This document shows positions 22,034-32,238 of a stretch of DNA of 64,000 nucleotides, in pieces; within the stretch, counting starts at the first letter, position 1; each line of letters begins with the position of its first letter. Made by a program: the position numbers and the translations under genes. The notes under the pieces were generated by a model, which worked only from the letters and a program-made list of their open reading frames with translations, was not told where the DNA came from and searched no databases. This DNA is from Diplonema japonicum (taxonomy: Eukaryota > Euglenozoa > Diplonemea > Diplonemida > Diplonemidae): the NCBI GenBank assembly GCA_964019335.1, contig OZ025657.1, forward strand, positions 434,001-498,000, given 5' to 3'.

Positions 22034-23026
22034 CTAAAACAACAGCACAGCTGCGACGAGCGCAAGAAGAAGGGCGGAGACGGGGTGAGCTGCGGACGCA
22101 GCGTTCTCCTTGTACTCCTTGGTGAACTCCGCCCAGGTGAGGTAGCCATTGACGTTCTTGTTGGCGTTCAGCTGCACGTACTGGCAGTGGATGTCGAGAG
22201 TGAGGGGTGCCACGAAGTCCGCCTGCACGGAGAGGGTCGCACTGTTCAGAGTACCCGTGGCACAGGTCCCGAAGTTCTTCACGAGTCTCGAGTCGGGGGT
22301 CTTGTTGTTCTGAACGATGCACTTCGCGTCGGTGAAGTCGCTGTCCACGAGGGCTGCCACCCAGCCGCTCGTCACCTTGTTGCATGCAGCCTGCGAGCTC
22401 ACGAAGCTGCTCGCAACGGCTGCGCATTTAGTGTCATAAGACTGGCAGCACCCGCTGCACTCGGGCTCCGCTCCGCACGCCTTCTTGCTCAGGGACTCTG
22501 TGGTGGTTGTTTTCGCGGTGCCTGTGCACTTGCTCCCTGTCCAGCTGCGCGTCTTCACCCCGCCCTTCTTCATCGCAGTAATGTAGTTCGTCACCACGCA
22601 TTGCTCGGCCGCTGTCAGCGACGGGTTGAATTTTGCGGACCCGAGGGCAGTCACCACGCATGTGTCCGCCGTCAGCGTCTTGACCGCCGCTGTCCCCTCG
22701 CACGTCTTCGAGTCCTTCCAGTAGGACAGCTGCAGGGCCTCCGCCCCCTTTGCGGGGCACGCCGTGTCGTCGATCTTCAGCATCACAGAGTATGTCAGAG
22801 TGCTGTCCGTCAGGCATTCGTCGATCGTCAGCCCGCTCAGCTCCGCCCCTGCCGTCACGAACGGCTTCACCGCAACATTGTCCGTCGCAGCGTAGCTCCA
22901 CAGTGCCGCCTTCGGGTCCACAACCCCGGTGCAGTCTGCGCTCGTGTAGAACACGGGGTTTGTGAAGGGGCTCGCTGCAGCAGCGGTGAGGGACACACCC
23001 ATCGCAAGGAACAGAGCAGATTGCAT
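22034..23026 (-). CDS. Secreted Cys-rich protein with a GPI-anchor-type tail
   Basis: The protein has 330 aa and starts at the ATG at 23026, just before a signal peptide (MQSALFLAMGVSLTAAAAS). The body has about 18 cysteines in Thr/Ala-rich sequence. The C-terminus is small residues followed by a terminal hydrophobic stretch (HPVSALLLALVAAVLLF) with no charged tail, the classic layout of a GPI-attachment signal. It is therefore probably a surface-anchored glycoprotein. No known domain was recognised. One frame, no intron needed. Confidence 0.75.
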   Translation of the reverse strand: MQSALFLAMGVSLTAAAASPFTNPVFYTSADCTGVVDPKAALWSYAATDNVAVKPFVTAGAELSGLTIDECLTDSTLTYSVMLKIDDTACPAKGAEALQLSYWKDSKTCEGTAAVKTLTADTCVVTALGSAKFNPSLTAAEQCVVTNYITAMKKGGVKTRSWTGSKCTGTAKTTTTESLSKKACGAEPECSGCCQSYDTKCAAVASSFVSSQAACNKVTSGWVAALVDSDFTDAKCIVQNNKTPDSRLVKNFGTCATGTLNSATLSVQADFVAPLTLDIHCQYVQLNANKNVNGYLTWAEFTKEYKENAASAAHPVSALLLALVAAVLLF

Positions 23027-23321
23027 TTTCTTTTTTGTTGGTTTTGGTAGTTTGTTGTTAAACTGTGAAAAGAACAAAACGGTGTATTAAGACGCTTAAG
23101 AGGACCAGGACACCCAAAGGAACTGGAACGTGTGAAACTTATTTCCCACGGGAACATCCCTCAGCTGGCTACCAACGCTTGGTAAAGTAGAAACGAAAAA
23201 CTTAAATAAAAAGCAGTGTTTTTTTTTTTTTTTTTTTTTTTCCTGAACTTTTTTAAGATTGTGTAAGAGGGAATGGGAGAGTGAAAAGAGGAGTGCATAT
23301 GGACGCAACGAATAGGTCAGT

Positions 23322-23634
23322 TCACGAGGTGTACCCTCCGGAGAAATTTCCAGCACCCTTGTTGTAGCCACCGGTGCCGCCCTTTCCAAACTCCTGTTCT
23401 TGAATGTTCCCGAACAAGGGGTTTTTGTACTGCACTGTGTACCCGTTGCCCTGTGCGGGTGTCACAGAAGCCTGTTGTGTCATTTTCTTCCCCTCCCGTC
23501 TTCCGTTATTTCCTCCATACCTGGTGCAAAGTCACAGTGGCGGGAGTCATTGTGGCAGGGACGATGGTGCCTTGCACTCCTGTGACGTGGGGGCAGCCTC
23601 CCCACATGTGGTGCAGCGTCAACTTCTGCGGCAT
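23322..23634 (-). CDS. Tandem small-gene family, copy 1 (87 aa, two exons)
   Basis: Exon 1 starts at the ATG at 23634 (MPQKLTLHHMWGGCPHVTG). The GT-AG intron is 23472-23520 (49 nt). Exon 2 ends in a Gly-rich segment (GNFSGGYTS) at the TGA at 23322-23324. The three copies at 23322-24538 encode nearly identical 87-aa products when the intron is removed, and all preserve frame, which strongly supports the splicing. No signal peptide or known domain is seen. The Gly/Asn/Tyr-rich end resembles structural low-complexity tails. Function is unknown. Confidence 0.75.
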
Positions 23635-23783
23635 TTTTTTTTTTGTGTAAAAAGGGGACCCTGAAAAGCGTTATTCCGTGGCAGAATGTGATGCTAGGCG
23701 GTACAGTGGAAGAAAAAGTAAATGTGTGTCGCCAGTTCTCTGGTGTTGAAAAAAAAAAAAAAAAAGATTTGTTAGTTCGCGAA

Positions 23784-24090
23784 TCACGAGGTGTACCCTC
23801 CAGAGAAATTTCCAGCACCCTTGTTGTAGCCACCGGTGCCGCCCTTTCCGAACTCCTGTTCTTGAATGTTCCCGAACAGAGGGTTTTTGTACTGCACTGT
23901 GTACCCGTTGCCCTGTGCGGGTGTCACAGACGCCTGTTGTTTTAGTTTTTAAGCTCACATAGAATAAGCCCCATACTTGGTGCAAAGTCACAGTGGCGGG
24001 AGTCATTGTGGCAGGGACGATGGTGCCTTGCACTCCGGTGACGTGGGGGCAGCCTCCCCACATGTGGTGCAGCGTCAACTTCTGCGGCAT
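23784..24090 (-). CDS. Tandem small-gene family, copy 2 (87 aa, two exons)
   Basis: ATG at 24090, intron 23934-23976 (43 nt), TGA at 23784-23786. Exons are almost the same as in copy 1, whereas the intron interior is quite different. Exon 1 ends ...TLHQ at a phase-0 junction, as in the other copies. Function is unknown. Confidence 0.75.
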
Positions 24091-24230
24091 TTTTTAGTTT
24101 TTGTGTAGTGTACTAGTGTAAGTGTTCTGTGTGAAATAGAGGGGGGTAGGATGCATAAATTGGGGGGGTAAGGTAGAAACAGGGATTTTATTGTTATAGA
24201 AAGTGTGTATTGGATGTGGAAGAAAGTCAA

Positions 24231-24538
24231 CTAAGAGGTGTACCCTCCAGAGAAATTTCCAGCACCCTTGTTGTAACCACTGGTGCCGCCCTTTCCGAAC
24301 TCCTGTTCTTGAATGTTCCCGAACAAAGGGTTTTTGTACTGCACTGTGTACCCGTTGCCCTGTGCGGGTGTCACAGACGCCTGTTGTGTCTTTTCTTCCC
24401 CGTCTTCTGGTATTTCTTCCATACCTGGTGCAAAGTTACAGTGGCGGGAGTCATTGTGGCAGGGACGATGGTGCCTTGCACTCCGGTGACGTGGGGGCAG
24501 CCTCCCCACATGTGGTGCAGCGTCAACTTCTGCGGCAT
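24231..24538 (-). CDS. Tandem small-gene family, copy 3 (87 aa, two exons)
   Basis: ATG at 24538, intron 24381-24424 (44 nt), stop TAG at 24231-24233 instead of TGA. One residue in the Gly-rich end is Ser (GGTSGYN) where the other copies have Gly. Otherwise it matches copies 1 and 2. Function is unknown. Confidence 0.75.
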
Positions 24539-24662
24539 TTTTTTTTTTTTTTGTGTAAATCTCCTTTGTTTGTTCTTGAAAAAAACAGAAGCCGGGGAAG
24601 AAAAAATAAATTTAAAAAAAAAGCTGTTATGAACATTTCTCTTTTCTCCTCCTCCCGCTCTT

Positions 24663-26048
24663 TCAAGCAGCCTGCTGCTGTTCCTCAGGAGGTGTGGGGA
24701 CGTGCTTCAACACCGCAGTATCAAGTTCGGTCAAGATGCTCTTGGAAATAGATGGGTTGCCGACTATGAGTCTTCGAAGGGCGATACCAGGCATTGAGGG
24801 GAGAGGGGGGAGAGCTACCTCACTGTCTTCAGATAGAGCGCTCTTCTTTCGCGGGGACTCTGCAGACACAGCCCGTGATACAGGCCGTTCAGGCACGCAT
24901 TGCTCAAGCATCGCAACAGTCTCCCGAACACCTTGCTCAGTGACGTCTCTGTTGTTGGACACGTTCAGGGACCACAAGACAGTGTTGCCAGGGACACGTA
25001 CGGTCTCGGGGGATATTTTAACGCAGGTTTTGTCCCATGCGGATGTCGGGACAGCTGATTGCAACGCGTCCTTCCCCTTCCCTTTGGGAGGGGGTTTTTT
25101 TACCTCTTTGTGGTCTAATTGTGCAGCGGCGCTCATCTCAGCATGGCTCCAAAACCCTGGAGGGTCCGCTGGCATGTGCGGGAAAAATTTTGCCACCTTC
25201 GACCTGACGTCTTGAACGTTGCTGGCCTCTATGTCGAGTTGCCGGAAAGCTCCGACCAAAGCAAGCAACCCGTCATCTGTGATCCTGTTGTTCCCTATGT
25301 TCAGAGAGGTCAATCTGTGGTTGGTCCGCAACGCCGCTGCAAGGTGCTCAACACCTTCATCGCGAATCATGTTGCCCCAGAGGTTGAGGGAGAGGAGCTC
25401 TGTTGAGGTTTCAAGAAGTGAAGCTATACCCTTCACCTGCTTGTCGGTTATCATGTTGCCTCTCAACGAGATCTCCTGCACACGGGTGAGCAGCATTGCA
25501 TGCCAACCTTCTGGAACCTTCACGAGCGCTTCTTTCCGTTCGTCTTCATCTTTCTTCGCATTGTTTTTCCCAGCGGGCGGTGGGGGGTTTTGCGGTTCTT
25601 GAGTAGCTTGCATAGACAGAAACACCGGTTTTTCTTTTTTCCCGCTCACGGTGGGATCCTTCCCCAATGGTGTTCCGTTGAAATCGACTGCGACGGTGAT
25701 CAAACTGCTGCTTTTGTGAACTGCTTCCACTAGAATTTTCCAGCTCTCCACGCTGAGCGAGCAGCCGTAGAACCTTGCCTGGTACAAATTCCCGCAGTGG
25801 GGGATCGCGTTGGCCAAGGACGACATGTCCCTTTTGTACAAAGGGTACTCCAGCGATCTTAAGAACAGTTTCGTGTGCACTGTGTGTGGAGTCTGCGCGT
25901 TCCTCGGGCTGTCCACCGAGTCGCACAGCGCGATAGCATCAAGAACATCATCCCTCTCGTCCCGCTCCTCTGTTTCACAGTACGCACAATAATCTTTAAA
26001 CAGTTCTCCTGTAGGCTCGAAGACGGCTTGGGCCGGGTCCCTCGTCAT
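24663..26048 (-). CDS. Leucine-rich-repeat protein, LRRC71-like
   Basis: The frame encodes 461 aa without introns. Three RNI-type leucine-rich repeats are clear at about residues 195-290 (ISLRGNMITDKQVKGIASLL; LNLWGNMIRDEGVEHLAAAL; LNIGNNRITDDGLLALVGAF). A charged linker follows, then an isolated repeat with VPGNTVLWSLNVSNN. This split layout resembles LRRC71, a protein of motile-cilium cells, but I judge it from memory of the family. The start ATG abuts a run of about 20 A. It probably acts as a binding scaffold, and a flagellar role is an inference that fits neighbours such as the dynein-2 chain. Confidence 0.65.
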   Translation of the reverse strand: MTRDPAQAVFEPTGELFKDYCAYCETEERDERDDVLDAIALCDSVDSPRNAQTPHTVHTKLFLRSLEYPLYKRDMSSLANAIPHCGNLYQARFYGCSLSVESWKILVEAVHKSSSLITVAVDFNGTPLGKDPTVSGKKEKPVFLSMQATQEPQNPPPPAGKNNAKKDEDERKEALVKVPEGWHAMLLTRVQEISLRGNMITDKQVKGIASLLETSTELLSLNLWGNMIRDEGVEHLAAALRTNHRLTSLNIGNNRITDDGLLALVGAFRQLDIEASNVQDVRSKVAKFFPHMPADPPGFWSHAEMSAAAQLDHKEVKKPPPKGKGKDALQSAVPTSAWDKTCVKISPETVRVPGNTVLWSLNVSNNRDVTEQGVRETVAMLEQCVPERPVSRAVSAESPRKKSALSEDSEVALPPLPSMPGIALRRLIVGNPSISKSILTELDTAVLKHVPTPPEEQQQAA

Positions 26049-26489
26049 TTTTTTTTTTTTTTTTTTTTATACTGGGTATTCAGTGAGACAGAATAGGTAT
26101 ATAAAAAAGTTTTTTTTCTTTTTTTTTTTTTTTTTGGTGCGGAGTACGATGAGAAAAAAAAAAAGGGAAAAAAAAAAAAAATCCGGACATTTTTAAGGTT
26201 CGCTCACCATCTCAGATCCTCCAGTTGCAAAAGAGAAGAAAGATACACACTTGTAAATTGTATCTGCAAAAAAAAAAAGAAAAAAAAGAAGAAGAAAAAA
26301 ATCGCCATTCTTCTTCTTATTTGTCGGCTCTTTTTGTTTTTTTATTATATTGAAGTAGTGAATGGGAAAAAAAAAAGAAAAAAAAAAAAAGAGAGAAACG
26401 TTATTCTCATGAATGGTGTTTAAGAAATAAAAAAAAAAAAAAAAAAAAAGAAATAAAAAAAAACCCACACACTTCCCCCTCCCTTTATT

Positions 26490-26544
26490 TTACTGGAAAT
26501 TAACACCTTTGTGCCCACCTTTACCGTGGTGGTGATGGTGGTGG

Positions 26545-26576
<32 letters not shown>

Positions 26577-28228
26577 GTGATGTTGTCTCCCTTGCTTTCG
26601 ATGCCCAGCTCTTTCGATTCTGTGAGCCAGTTCGATGTCATAGTTCAAAGTAGGAAGTATGCTTGGGAAGGGGGTGTTTGTTGCTGCGTGGATAATAGCA
26701 TCGAAGGTAGCAGTCCAGCCATCAGCCCACCCAAGACAAGAAGCCCCTGCCTCTGTGATCTCACCCGTCCGGATAGCAGCGCCGCTCCCCTCACGCTTCA
26801 CAAAGTAGTCAACTCGCAGGAAGGAGGGCATTTTCGAATCGACACCTCGGACCCACGTCAGCCATTTCTTCGTCTGTAAAAAATTGTTGAAAAGAATCGT
26901 TAGCATACCAAAAGGACCATCTCGGCCTCTGCGTGGCACATGGCCACCTCGTTCCCTCCAAACCACATGTTGATGGCTGCCTCTCTTGTTACGCTCTTGA
27001 AGTTCGTAAACGACCCTTCATGTGTGTTCTCGCAAAATTTCGTGTACAGCATCTTGACAGGGTTCCCGTCAACACAGTACACCCGCACCTCGAGGTCTGA
27101 CGGCACGAACTCTTGCACGATGACGTGGTCCGCCTCACACCCAGGTCCGTTCAGGAGGGTCTCTAGCTTCTTTGAGAGGTCCCATTTCCCGTTGAAGGAC
27201 AGCACGTCCGACGCCTCCCACGAGTACCCCAGCTTCGCCACACCCTTTGATATCATCCCTTCGGAGAGCGTCAGAGCGGACAGTGCTGACAGACATGTCT
27301 CTGCAGCTGCTTCTGAGTCGCGTTCGATATGTGCCCGCACCACCTTTGTGGTGGCAGGGGTGCGCAGCTCTGGGTGGGTGCACACGTACGAACACCAGTC
27401 CTTGCTGACCAACAGTTTGTACAAACTACAAGAGTGCGGGAACGACGTCACAATGCCGCCCATCTCCATGTCCCTCATGCACGCGAACATTGCATCCTTC
27501 TCGATGTAGCCCGGCGTCCGTTGGGTTCCGTCTGTGAAGGCCACCGGCCACAGGAAGTAGCACCCCGCCTTGACCTCACCATGCATTTGAGGCAGCACGC
27601 TGGTCGATGTTAGTTTGCTCAGATCGTTAGCGGACTGCACGTAACAGGACAGTACCTCATACGAGGTGCCCAGCCGCTGGTAGGACCGTTCGAAGACGGC
27701 ACGGATGTAACCGTCGGAGATAGACGTCCCGATGGACCCCCAGCCGCCTTCTTCGCCCGCCAGCTCATTGTAGTCGGGCGTCTTGTAGTGCCCACCCCAC
27801 CGCACGACAAGGAAAGACACCTTCGGTTTCTCAGGACGGTCACGCGTGATGTCGGCAGGGTGCACACGCACCTCTGTGTTCTTAGGTGACGTGACGTCCA
27901 AAAGGTGTCCGTGTCTGTTGTACCACAGGGGGTGCAGCAGCCGCACACGCACACCTGTCCCTATCGGGTGGTACATATCGAAGTTCTCAGGCTTAAAGTC
28001 TTCCACCACTACTGCAGGCTGCCAGCATTCTGTCTTTCCGATCCTCGGCATTGCCTGCCCGCACCGCCCGTTCTCCACAGGGAAGTACGCCTCCGCACCG
28101 TCACCACTCCCGTCATACTCATTCCTGTAAAAGATATTTACCTCCTCTCCCACGCTGAACGCTTTGTAATTAGCCGGTTGGAAATGCGCAGGCCAGTTGG
28201 CTGGCTGTTGGGTCCGTCCTCCTTTCAT
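26490..28228 (-). CDS. ATP-grasp-like ligase with Tudor/SH3-like N-terminus and a C-terminal poly-His run
   Basis: Two exons (intron 26874-26908, 35 nt, with GTATGCTAAC at its start) encode 567 aa. Residues 20-140 look like small beta-barrel domains (VRVRLLHPLWYNRHGHLLDV). Residues of about 330-500 resemble an ATP-grasp core: VIVQEFVPSDLEVRVYCVDG, then after the intron FLRVDYFVKREG and TGEITEAGASCLGW. ATP-grasp enzymes form amide or ester bonds through acyl phosphates. The acceptor here is unknown. The protein ends in 19 histidines encoded by a CAT/CAC microsatellite, followed by a Gly/Lys-rich end. The splice keeps frame and joins two halves of the same fold, so I rate it as likely. Confidence 0.65.
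26527..26584. repeat. ATG/GTG trinucleotide microsatellite coding for poly-His
   Basis: On the plus strand the run reads GTGGTGATGATGATGATG and so on. On the minus strand it is CAT/CAC codons giving 19 histidines. Confidence 0.9.
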
Positions 28229-28372
28229 CGTTTAATTTTTTTTTTTCTTCCAACCCTCTTCCTTCTTTTTGTTTTCTTCTATTCTACCCGCTGTCAAACA
28301 AAAAAATAAATAAATAAATAAAACCCCACACCTTTCTCCTTTTGCTGGAAAGCAAGTCATGTGTCCCATCAG

Positions 28373-29275
28373 TCAGATGTCAAATTCGGAATAAAGCGGA
28401 GCTTGGTACTTCTGTCGGGTGTTTTCATTGTCGATACGCTTCGCGAGGGAGATGTACTGGGATTCAATCTGCTCTAAGGTGGGTTCGTTGACTTTCGGAA
28501 CGAAACACGTGGCTTTGAAGGCAGTAAGGTGGCCCTTGCGGTCCTCCGACCACGCCTTGAACACAGCACGCCGGCCTACTTGTTCGTCGTGGTCTAGTGC
28601 TTGCAACGCTTTGAGGGAATCGCTCTCTCTTTGGACTTTCAGGCTCCAGAGAGATATTTTGCGAGCGTGGATCTCTGTCTTTGCAAAGCACGCATCAAGG
28701 CGGGTCTGTATGAGCTGTTCCTCTATGTCCAGGTCAGCACTGCTGACATTGTCACAGGAATGGGGTGTTTCTTCCTGTTCTTGTTCGCAGGTGGTGTCGT
28801 GCAACCCTTCGGAGAGGTAGAACTCCTCCAGGATCTTTGTAGCTGCGTCTTGTTTTTTTCTTAAAACGTCGTTTTCCCGTTGTTGCAGTGCTGCGTTCGC
28901 TTCCTCTTCCCGGGCCTTTCTTGTCGCTTCACAGCTGTCGTGGTTCGCAGCTATTTTTCGAAGTTTTTTTTTCATTTCGTGGATTGCCCGCTCGTCGGCT
29001 TCTATGTCTTCTTTGTTTATAACACGGGTGTGTTCCTCTTGGTGCAGTGTATTGTTTTGGTGGGAATCCATCATCAGCGTGTCCCACTGGTGTCTGCGGG
29101 CACTTTGCTCTTCGTCGAGTTCCTTTGCTGACAACACGGTGTCTGTGATGCCTTGTGCTTTTGATGTATTTCTCAAGCGAGATTTTTGCTTTCTGTAGGT
29201 GCACAGGAGGATGTTAAGCTCCGTCATCTCAATTTGCACCCCAAGGTCGTTCATTGGCAGCATTTCAAGGTCCAT
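28373..29275 (-). CDS. Coiled-coil protein, unknown
   Basis: The frame encodes 300 aa from the ATG at 29275 (MDLEMLPMNDLG). It is rich in Glu, Lys, Arg and Gln with extended heptad-like stretches (AIHEMKKKLRKIAANHD; REEEANAALQQRENDVLRKK; ILEEFYLSEG). No enzyme motif, signal or membrane helix is seen. It is probably an axonemal, basal-body or cytoskeletal structural protein, but nothing in the sequence proves this. Single exon, A-rich leader. Confidence 0.65.
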   Translation of the reverse strand: MDLEMLPMNDLGVQIEMTELNILLCTYRKQKSRLRNTSKAQGITDTVLSAKELDEEQSARRHQWDTLMMDSHQNNTLHQEEHTRVINKEDIEADERAIHEMKKKLRKIAANHDSCEATRKAREEEANAALQQRENDVLRKKQDAATKILEEFYLSEGLHDTTCEQEQEETPHSCDNVSSADLDIEEQLIQTRLDACFAKTEIHARKISLWSLKVQRESDSLKALQALDHDEQVGRRAVFKAWSEDRKGHLTAFKATCFVPKVNEPTLEQIESQYISLAKRIDNENTRQKYQAPLYSEFDI

Positions 29276-29366
29276 TTTTCTTCTGGAGAAAATCAATTGA
29301 AAGAAGGGGGGAAAAAAAGAAAATATAATCATGATCTTGATTCGCCAAGCACACTTTTTTTTTGTA

Positions 29367-29395
<29 letters not shown>

Positions 29396-29397
<2 letters not shown>

Positions 29398-29843
29398 ATG
29401 CTTTTCGTTGTTTCTTTTTCGCGGGTTCATCCTTGCTAATCATGGAGGTCACTAGGTTGTCGGCTGCCGCTGCTGCGTCATCATCATCTTCTTCAATTTC
29501 TTCAATCTCCTCTATTTCCTCGATTTCTTCAATTTCTTCCATTTCCTCCTCTTCACCCTCGTCGGTATTTTGTTGTTTTGTGTTGTTCGCAGATAGGTTC
29601 GTTTTGATCAGCCTCGCGGCAGCTTCTTTGTTGACTTTTGTCCGTTTTTTCTCTTCGCCTATTTTCTTGGCGTCGGGGAGGGCGCTTTGTATCTTTTCAA
29701 AATACTGCTTTACCCTGCTCAGTAGCAGCTGCACCGGGTGTGTGTCTTCCACCGTTACACCCTTCGCCTTTAGCTGCATATATTGAATGCTTACTGCCGA
29801 ATATGCTGCTGCCAAAGTCAGTTTCATCTGTGGAAATATTATT

Positions 29844-29878
<35 letters not shown>

Positions 29879-30040
29879 GGGCCATACCCTGGTAAAGCAC
29901 TCATATTTTTTCAACTCTTTCCGACTCAGCCCGCACAAGGGTTTCAAACTTTCCCCCAATGTACCCACAATTTCTTCAAAACCCTTCAACTTCTCCGCCA
30001 GATCATCGTCCATGCCTTGGAACTTATTTTTTTCACTCAT
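29396..30040 (-). CDS. C1D/Rrp47 (Sas10/Utp3/C1D family) exosome cofactor
   Basis: Two exons with a 60-nt intron at 29828-29887 whose centre is a T run on the coding strand. The spliced 194-aa product has the C1D/Rrp47 helical domain: FEEIVGTLGESLKPLCGLSR in exon 1, then LTLAAAYSAVSIQYMQLKAK and VEDTHPVQLLLSRVKQYFEK in exon 2. The C-terminus is acidic (repeated Glu-Glu-Ile units) and then basic (KKKQRKA), usual for this family. C1D/Rrp47 partners Rrp6 of the nuclear exosome in rRNA and snoRNA 3'-end processing. The family match spans the intron, which confirms the splice. Confidence 0.85.
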
Positions 30041-30620
30041 TTTTTTTTCCTCGCCCCTCTTTTTTTTTTTTTTTTTTTTTATTTTTGTGCTAGCATTGGC
30101 GGAGGAAAGGACAGGGTTTGTTATTTAGGGGGGATGCAGGGGGGGAAGAAAAAAAAGAAGAAGAAGCTCGGTCTTCATAAGACGAAAGACTAAAAGGCGA
30201 GCAAAATCCCGCTTGAGGACCATCCCTTTAAAAAGACTGGTTCCATTTCTGACGATCATTTTATGAATTTCGAGAAAAAAAAAGGAGTGTTAAAAGAAAA
30301 AAAAATAAAGGGAAAGGAGACAGGGGCAGGGAAGGCAAAATTTTCGGGGAGGAGGGGGGTGCAACATTACTTCATCGCGAAGTTGTGAGCCTTTGCGTAA
30401 AAAAAAATATTATCCCCCCCCCCGAAGAGTGCGTGGAGTAGCCAAAAAAGAGTGTAAAATGGGTTTAAAAAAATGGGACAGATTTATCTTTTTTTTTTTT
30501 TTTCTCTTTTCGTTTTTTTTTTTTATTTACAATATAAAAATCTTTTTTTTGAAAAATGTAAAAAAAACCTCCCCTAGGAAACACTCAAAAAAAAAAAAAG
30601 TACCAGTGTAACCTGATTGT
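30041..30620. other. Intergenic homopolymer region
   Basis: Poly-T and poly-A runs with a few mixed bases. No supported gene. Confidence 0.5.
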
Positions 30621-30911
30621 CTAAGCAGAGAAGAGAGCTCTGAAGTGGTCCATGTGTTCGCTTGTCAGTTTGTCCATAGTGAGGTCCTCTGCCTTCATGA
30701 TAACCTCAACGAACTCCACAAATTCATCAAACTCAATTTTGTCGTCCCTGTTCTTGTCTGCCATGTCCATCAGCTGCCGCGCCTTGTCAGGCGCGGACCT
30801 CCCGATGTTTTCCTCCAGCTCCTTCCACACAATTCCACCATCTTTGTTTGCATCCAAGCTGTCGAATATTTCCTTGAACACTTCTTTGCACTTATCTGCA
30901 CCGAGAGCCAT
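30621..30911 (-). CDS. Small two-EF-hand calcium-binding protein
   Basis: The protein has 96 aa and starts at the ATG at 30911. Two canonical 12-residue loops are visible: DANKDGGIVWKE and DKNRDDKIEFDE, each with acidic or Asn ligands at positions 1, 3 and 5 and Glu at 12. It is therefore probably a cytosolic calcium sensor or buffer of calmodulin/S100 size. No myristoylation or palmitoylation signal is obvious. An A run of more than 20 bases lies directly upstream. Confidence 0.85.
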   Translation of the reverse strand: MALGADKCKEVFKEIFDSLDANKDGGIVWKELEENIGRSAPDKARQLMDMADKNRDDKIEFDEFVEFVEVIMKAEDLTMDKLTSEHMDHFRALFSA

Positions 30912-31079
30912 AGTTTTTTTTTTTTTTTTTTTTTTTTTTTCCCTCCTTTTTTTTTTCTCCCCCTCCCCACAGAACAAATGTGTACATCAAAAAAAAAAGG
31001 GGGTGGGGTTAAAAAAAAAAAAAAAGACACTGCCTTTTACAAGGGAGAGGATACTTATGGTTTTTTTAAAAAAAAAATC

Positions 31080-31615
31080 TTATTTCTTCTTCGCGCCCTC
31101 CGCTTTTTTCAATTCCTCGTCCTTCTGTGCCCTCAACGCGTCCACGGCAGGCTCGGCGAACTCCTCGTATAGAGAGTTTGTGAAGTTGTCCTTTTCTTGC
31201 TTCTGGGACTTCTTCGGCGGGTAGGCATCGTCGAAAGGTTGCTTAAAACGATCGAGTTCAGAATCACCAGACGTTTTAAATCCATCAGGCGGCGACTGCA
31301 ACCCGATAGGCGGTCCAATAGCGGAAAACGAGTCCCTCCCAGGCCATGTGAGCAACGGCCCTATAGCACAATCCATGTTCATATACTTCTCCAGGAAAGG
31401 CGTACCGAAGATTACGTTGGCGAGGAGGCTTCGAAACTTTGTCATGTCCTTCTCGTCCTTTGTCGAGCACCATATCAAATGTGCACCATGCAAGTGTGTG
31501 ATGTACCTCATCGTCTTTGCCATGACCTTCATATGAGCATCGTCAGAATAGCTGTCGTACTTGTTACACACAACAACAGTTGGGATGCCGTTATACCGAA
31601 GCGCTGCGATGTCCT

Positions 31616-31653
<38 letters not shown>

Positions 31654-32238
31654 TACCTGGTGTTCTTCGCCGATTTTCCGTTTCTGCCGTTGCATGAGCC
31701 TGTCGGGGTTGGAGTTGTTTTTCGCCCGCATTTTCCCGTAGCAGTCTTGGATCCGCTTGTTGCTCTTTTGTAGACAACTGAATAGGGTCTCCCACATAGA
31801 ACAGGGGTTTGATAAATCGAGCACGATTACAACGACTAGTGTGTGTATGTTCTCTGGGCTGATGGCAACGTCCATGAGCATGTGGAGTTCACTGCCGCCA
31901 CCGACTTCCCAGAAATGAGCTGTTTGGGTTTTTTTGCCCTCCTCGCGCTTGCCGTGGCAGTACTCGAGTGCTGTTGTGGGTTTTGGTTGGGATGGGTCGT
32001 CTCGTTTCACGAATTTTTGTATCAGGGTTGACTTCCCGCCCTTCTTGCTCCCCACCACCAGGACGTTGATGTCCTGCCCCTCCTGTCCCCCTCCGGGCTT
32101 CGTTGCCGCGATGTTCTCCCACAGCGTCTTGTTCCTGTCCAGCTTCAATTTGTCCTTTTCCTTTGTTTTTTCATCCTCCACTTGGCTCTCTCTTCGCGAT
32201 TCTGGTTGAGACGGTGCCCCTTCTTCTTTGTCAACCAT
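31080..32238 (-). CDS. DYNC2LI1: Cytoplasmic dynein 2 light intermediate chain (DYNC2LI1/D1bLIC)
   Basis: Two exons (intron 31614-31656, 43 nt, GTAATA, about 34 A, CAG) join to 371 aa. The small-GTPase-like core is visible: P-loop VVGSKKGGKSTL, AHFWEVGGGSELHMLMDVAI, VVVIVLDLSNP, and after the intron IPTVVVCNKYDSY (NKxD-type). A helical C-terminal region with LTWPGRDSF follows. This is the light intermediate chain of the retrograde intraflagellar transport motor, so the cell has flagella with IFT. The intron is purine-only over most of its length, yet splicing is needed to join the two halves of the GTPase fold. Confidence 0.9.

Noticed and set aside
22016..23050. 344-aa plus-strand open frame opposite the GPI-type protein
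   Set aside because: Shadow frame. The minus frame has a signal peptide and a C-terminal anchor signal.
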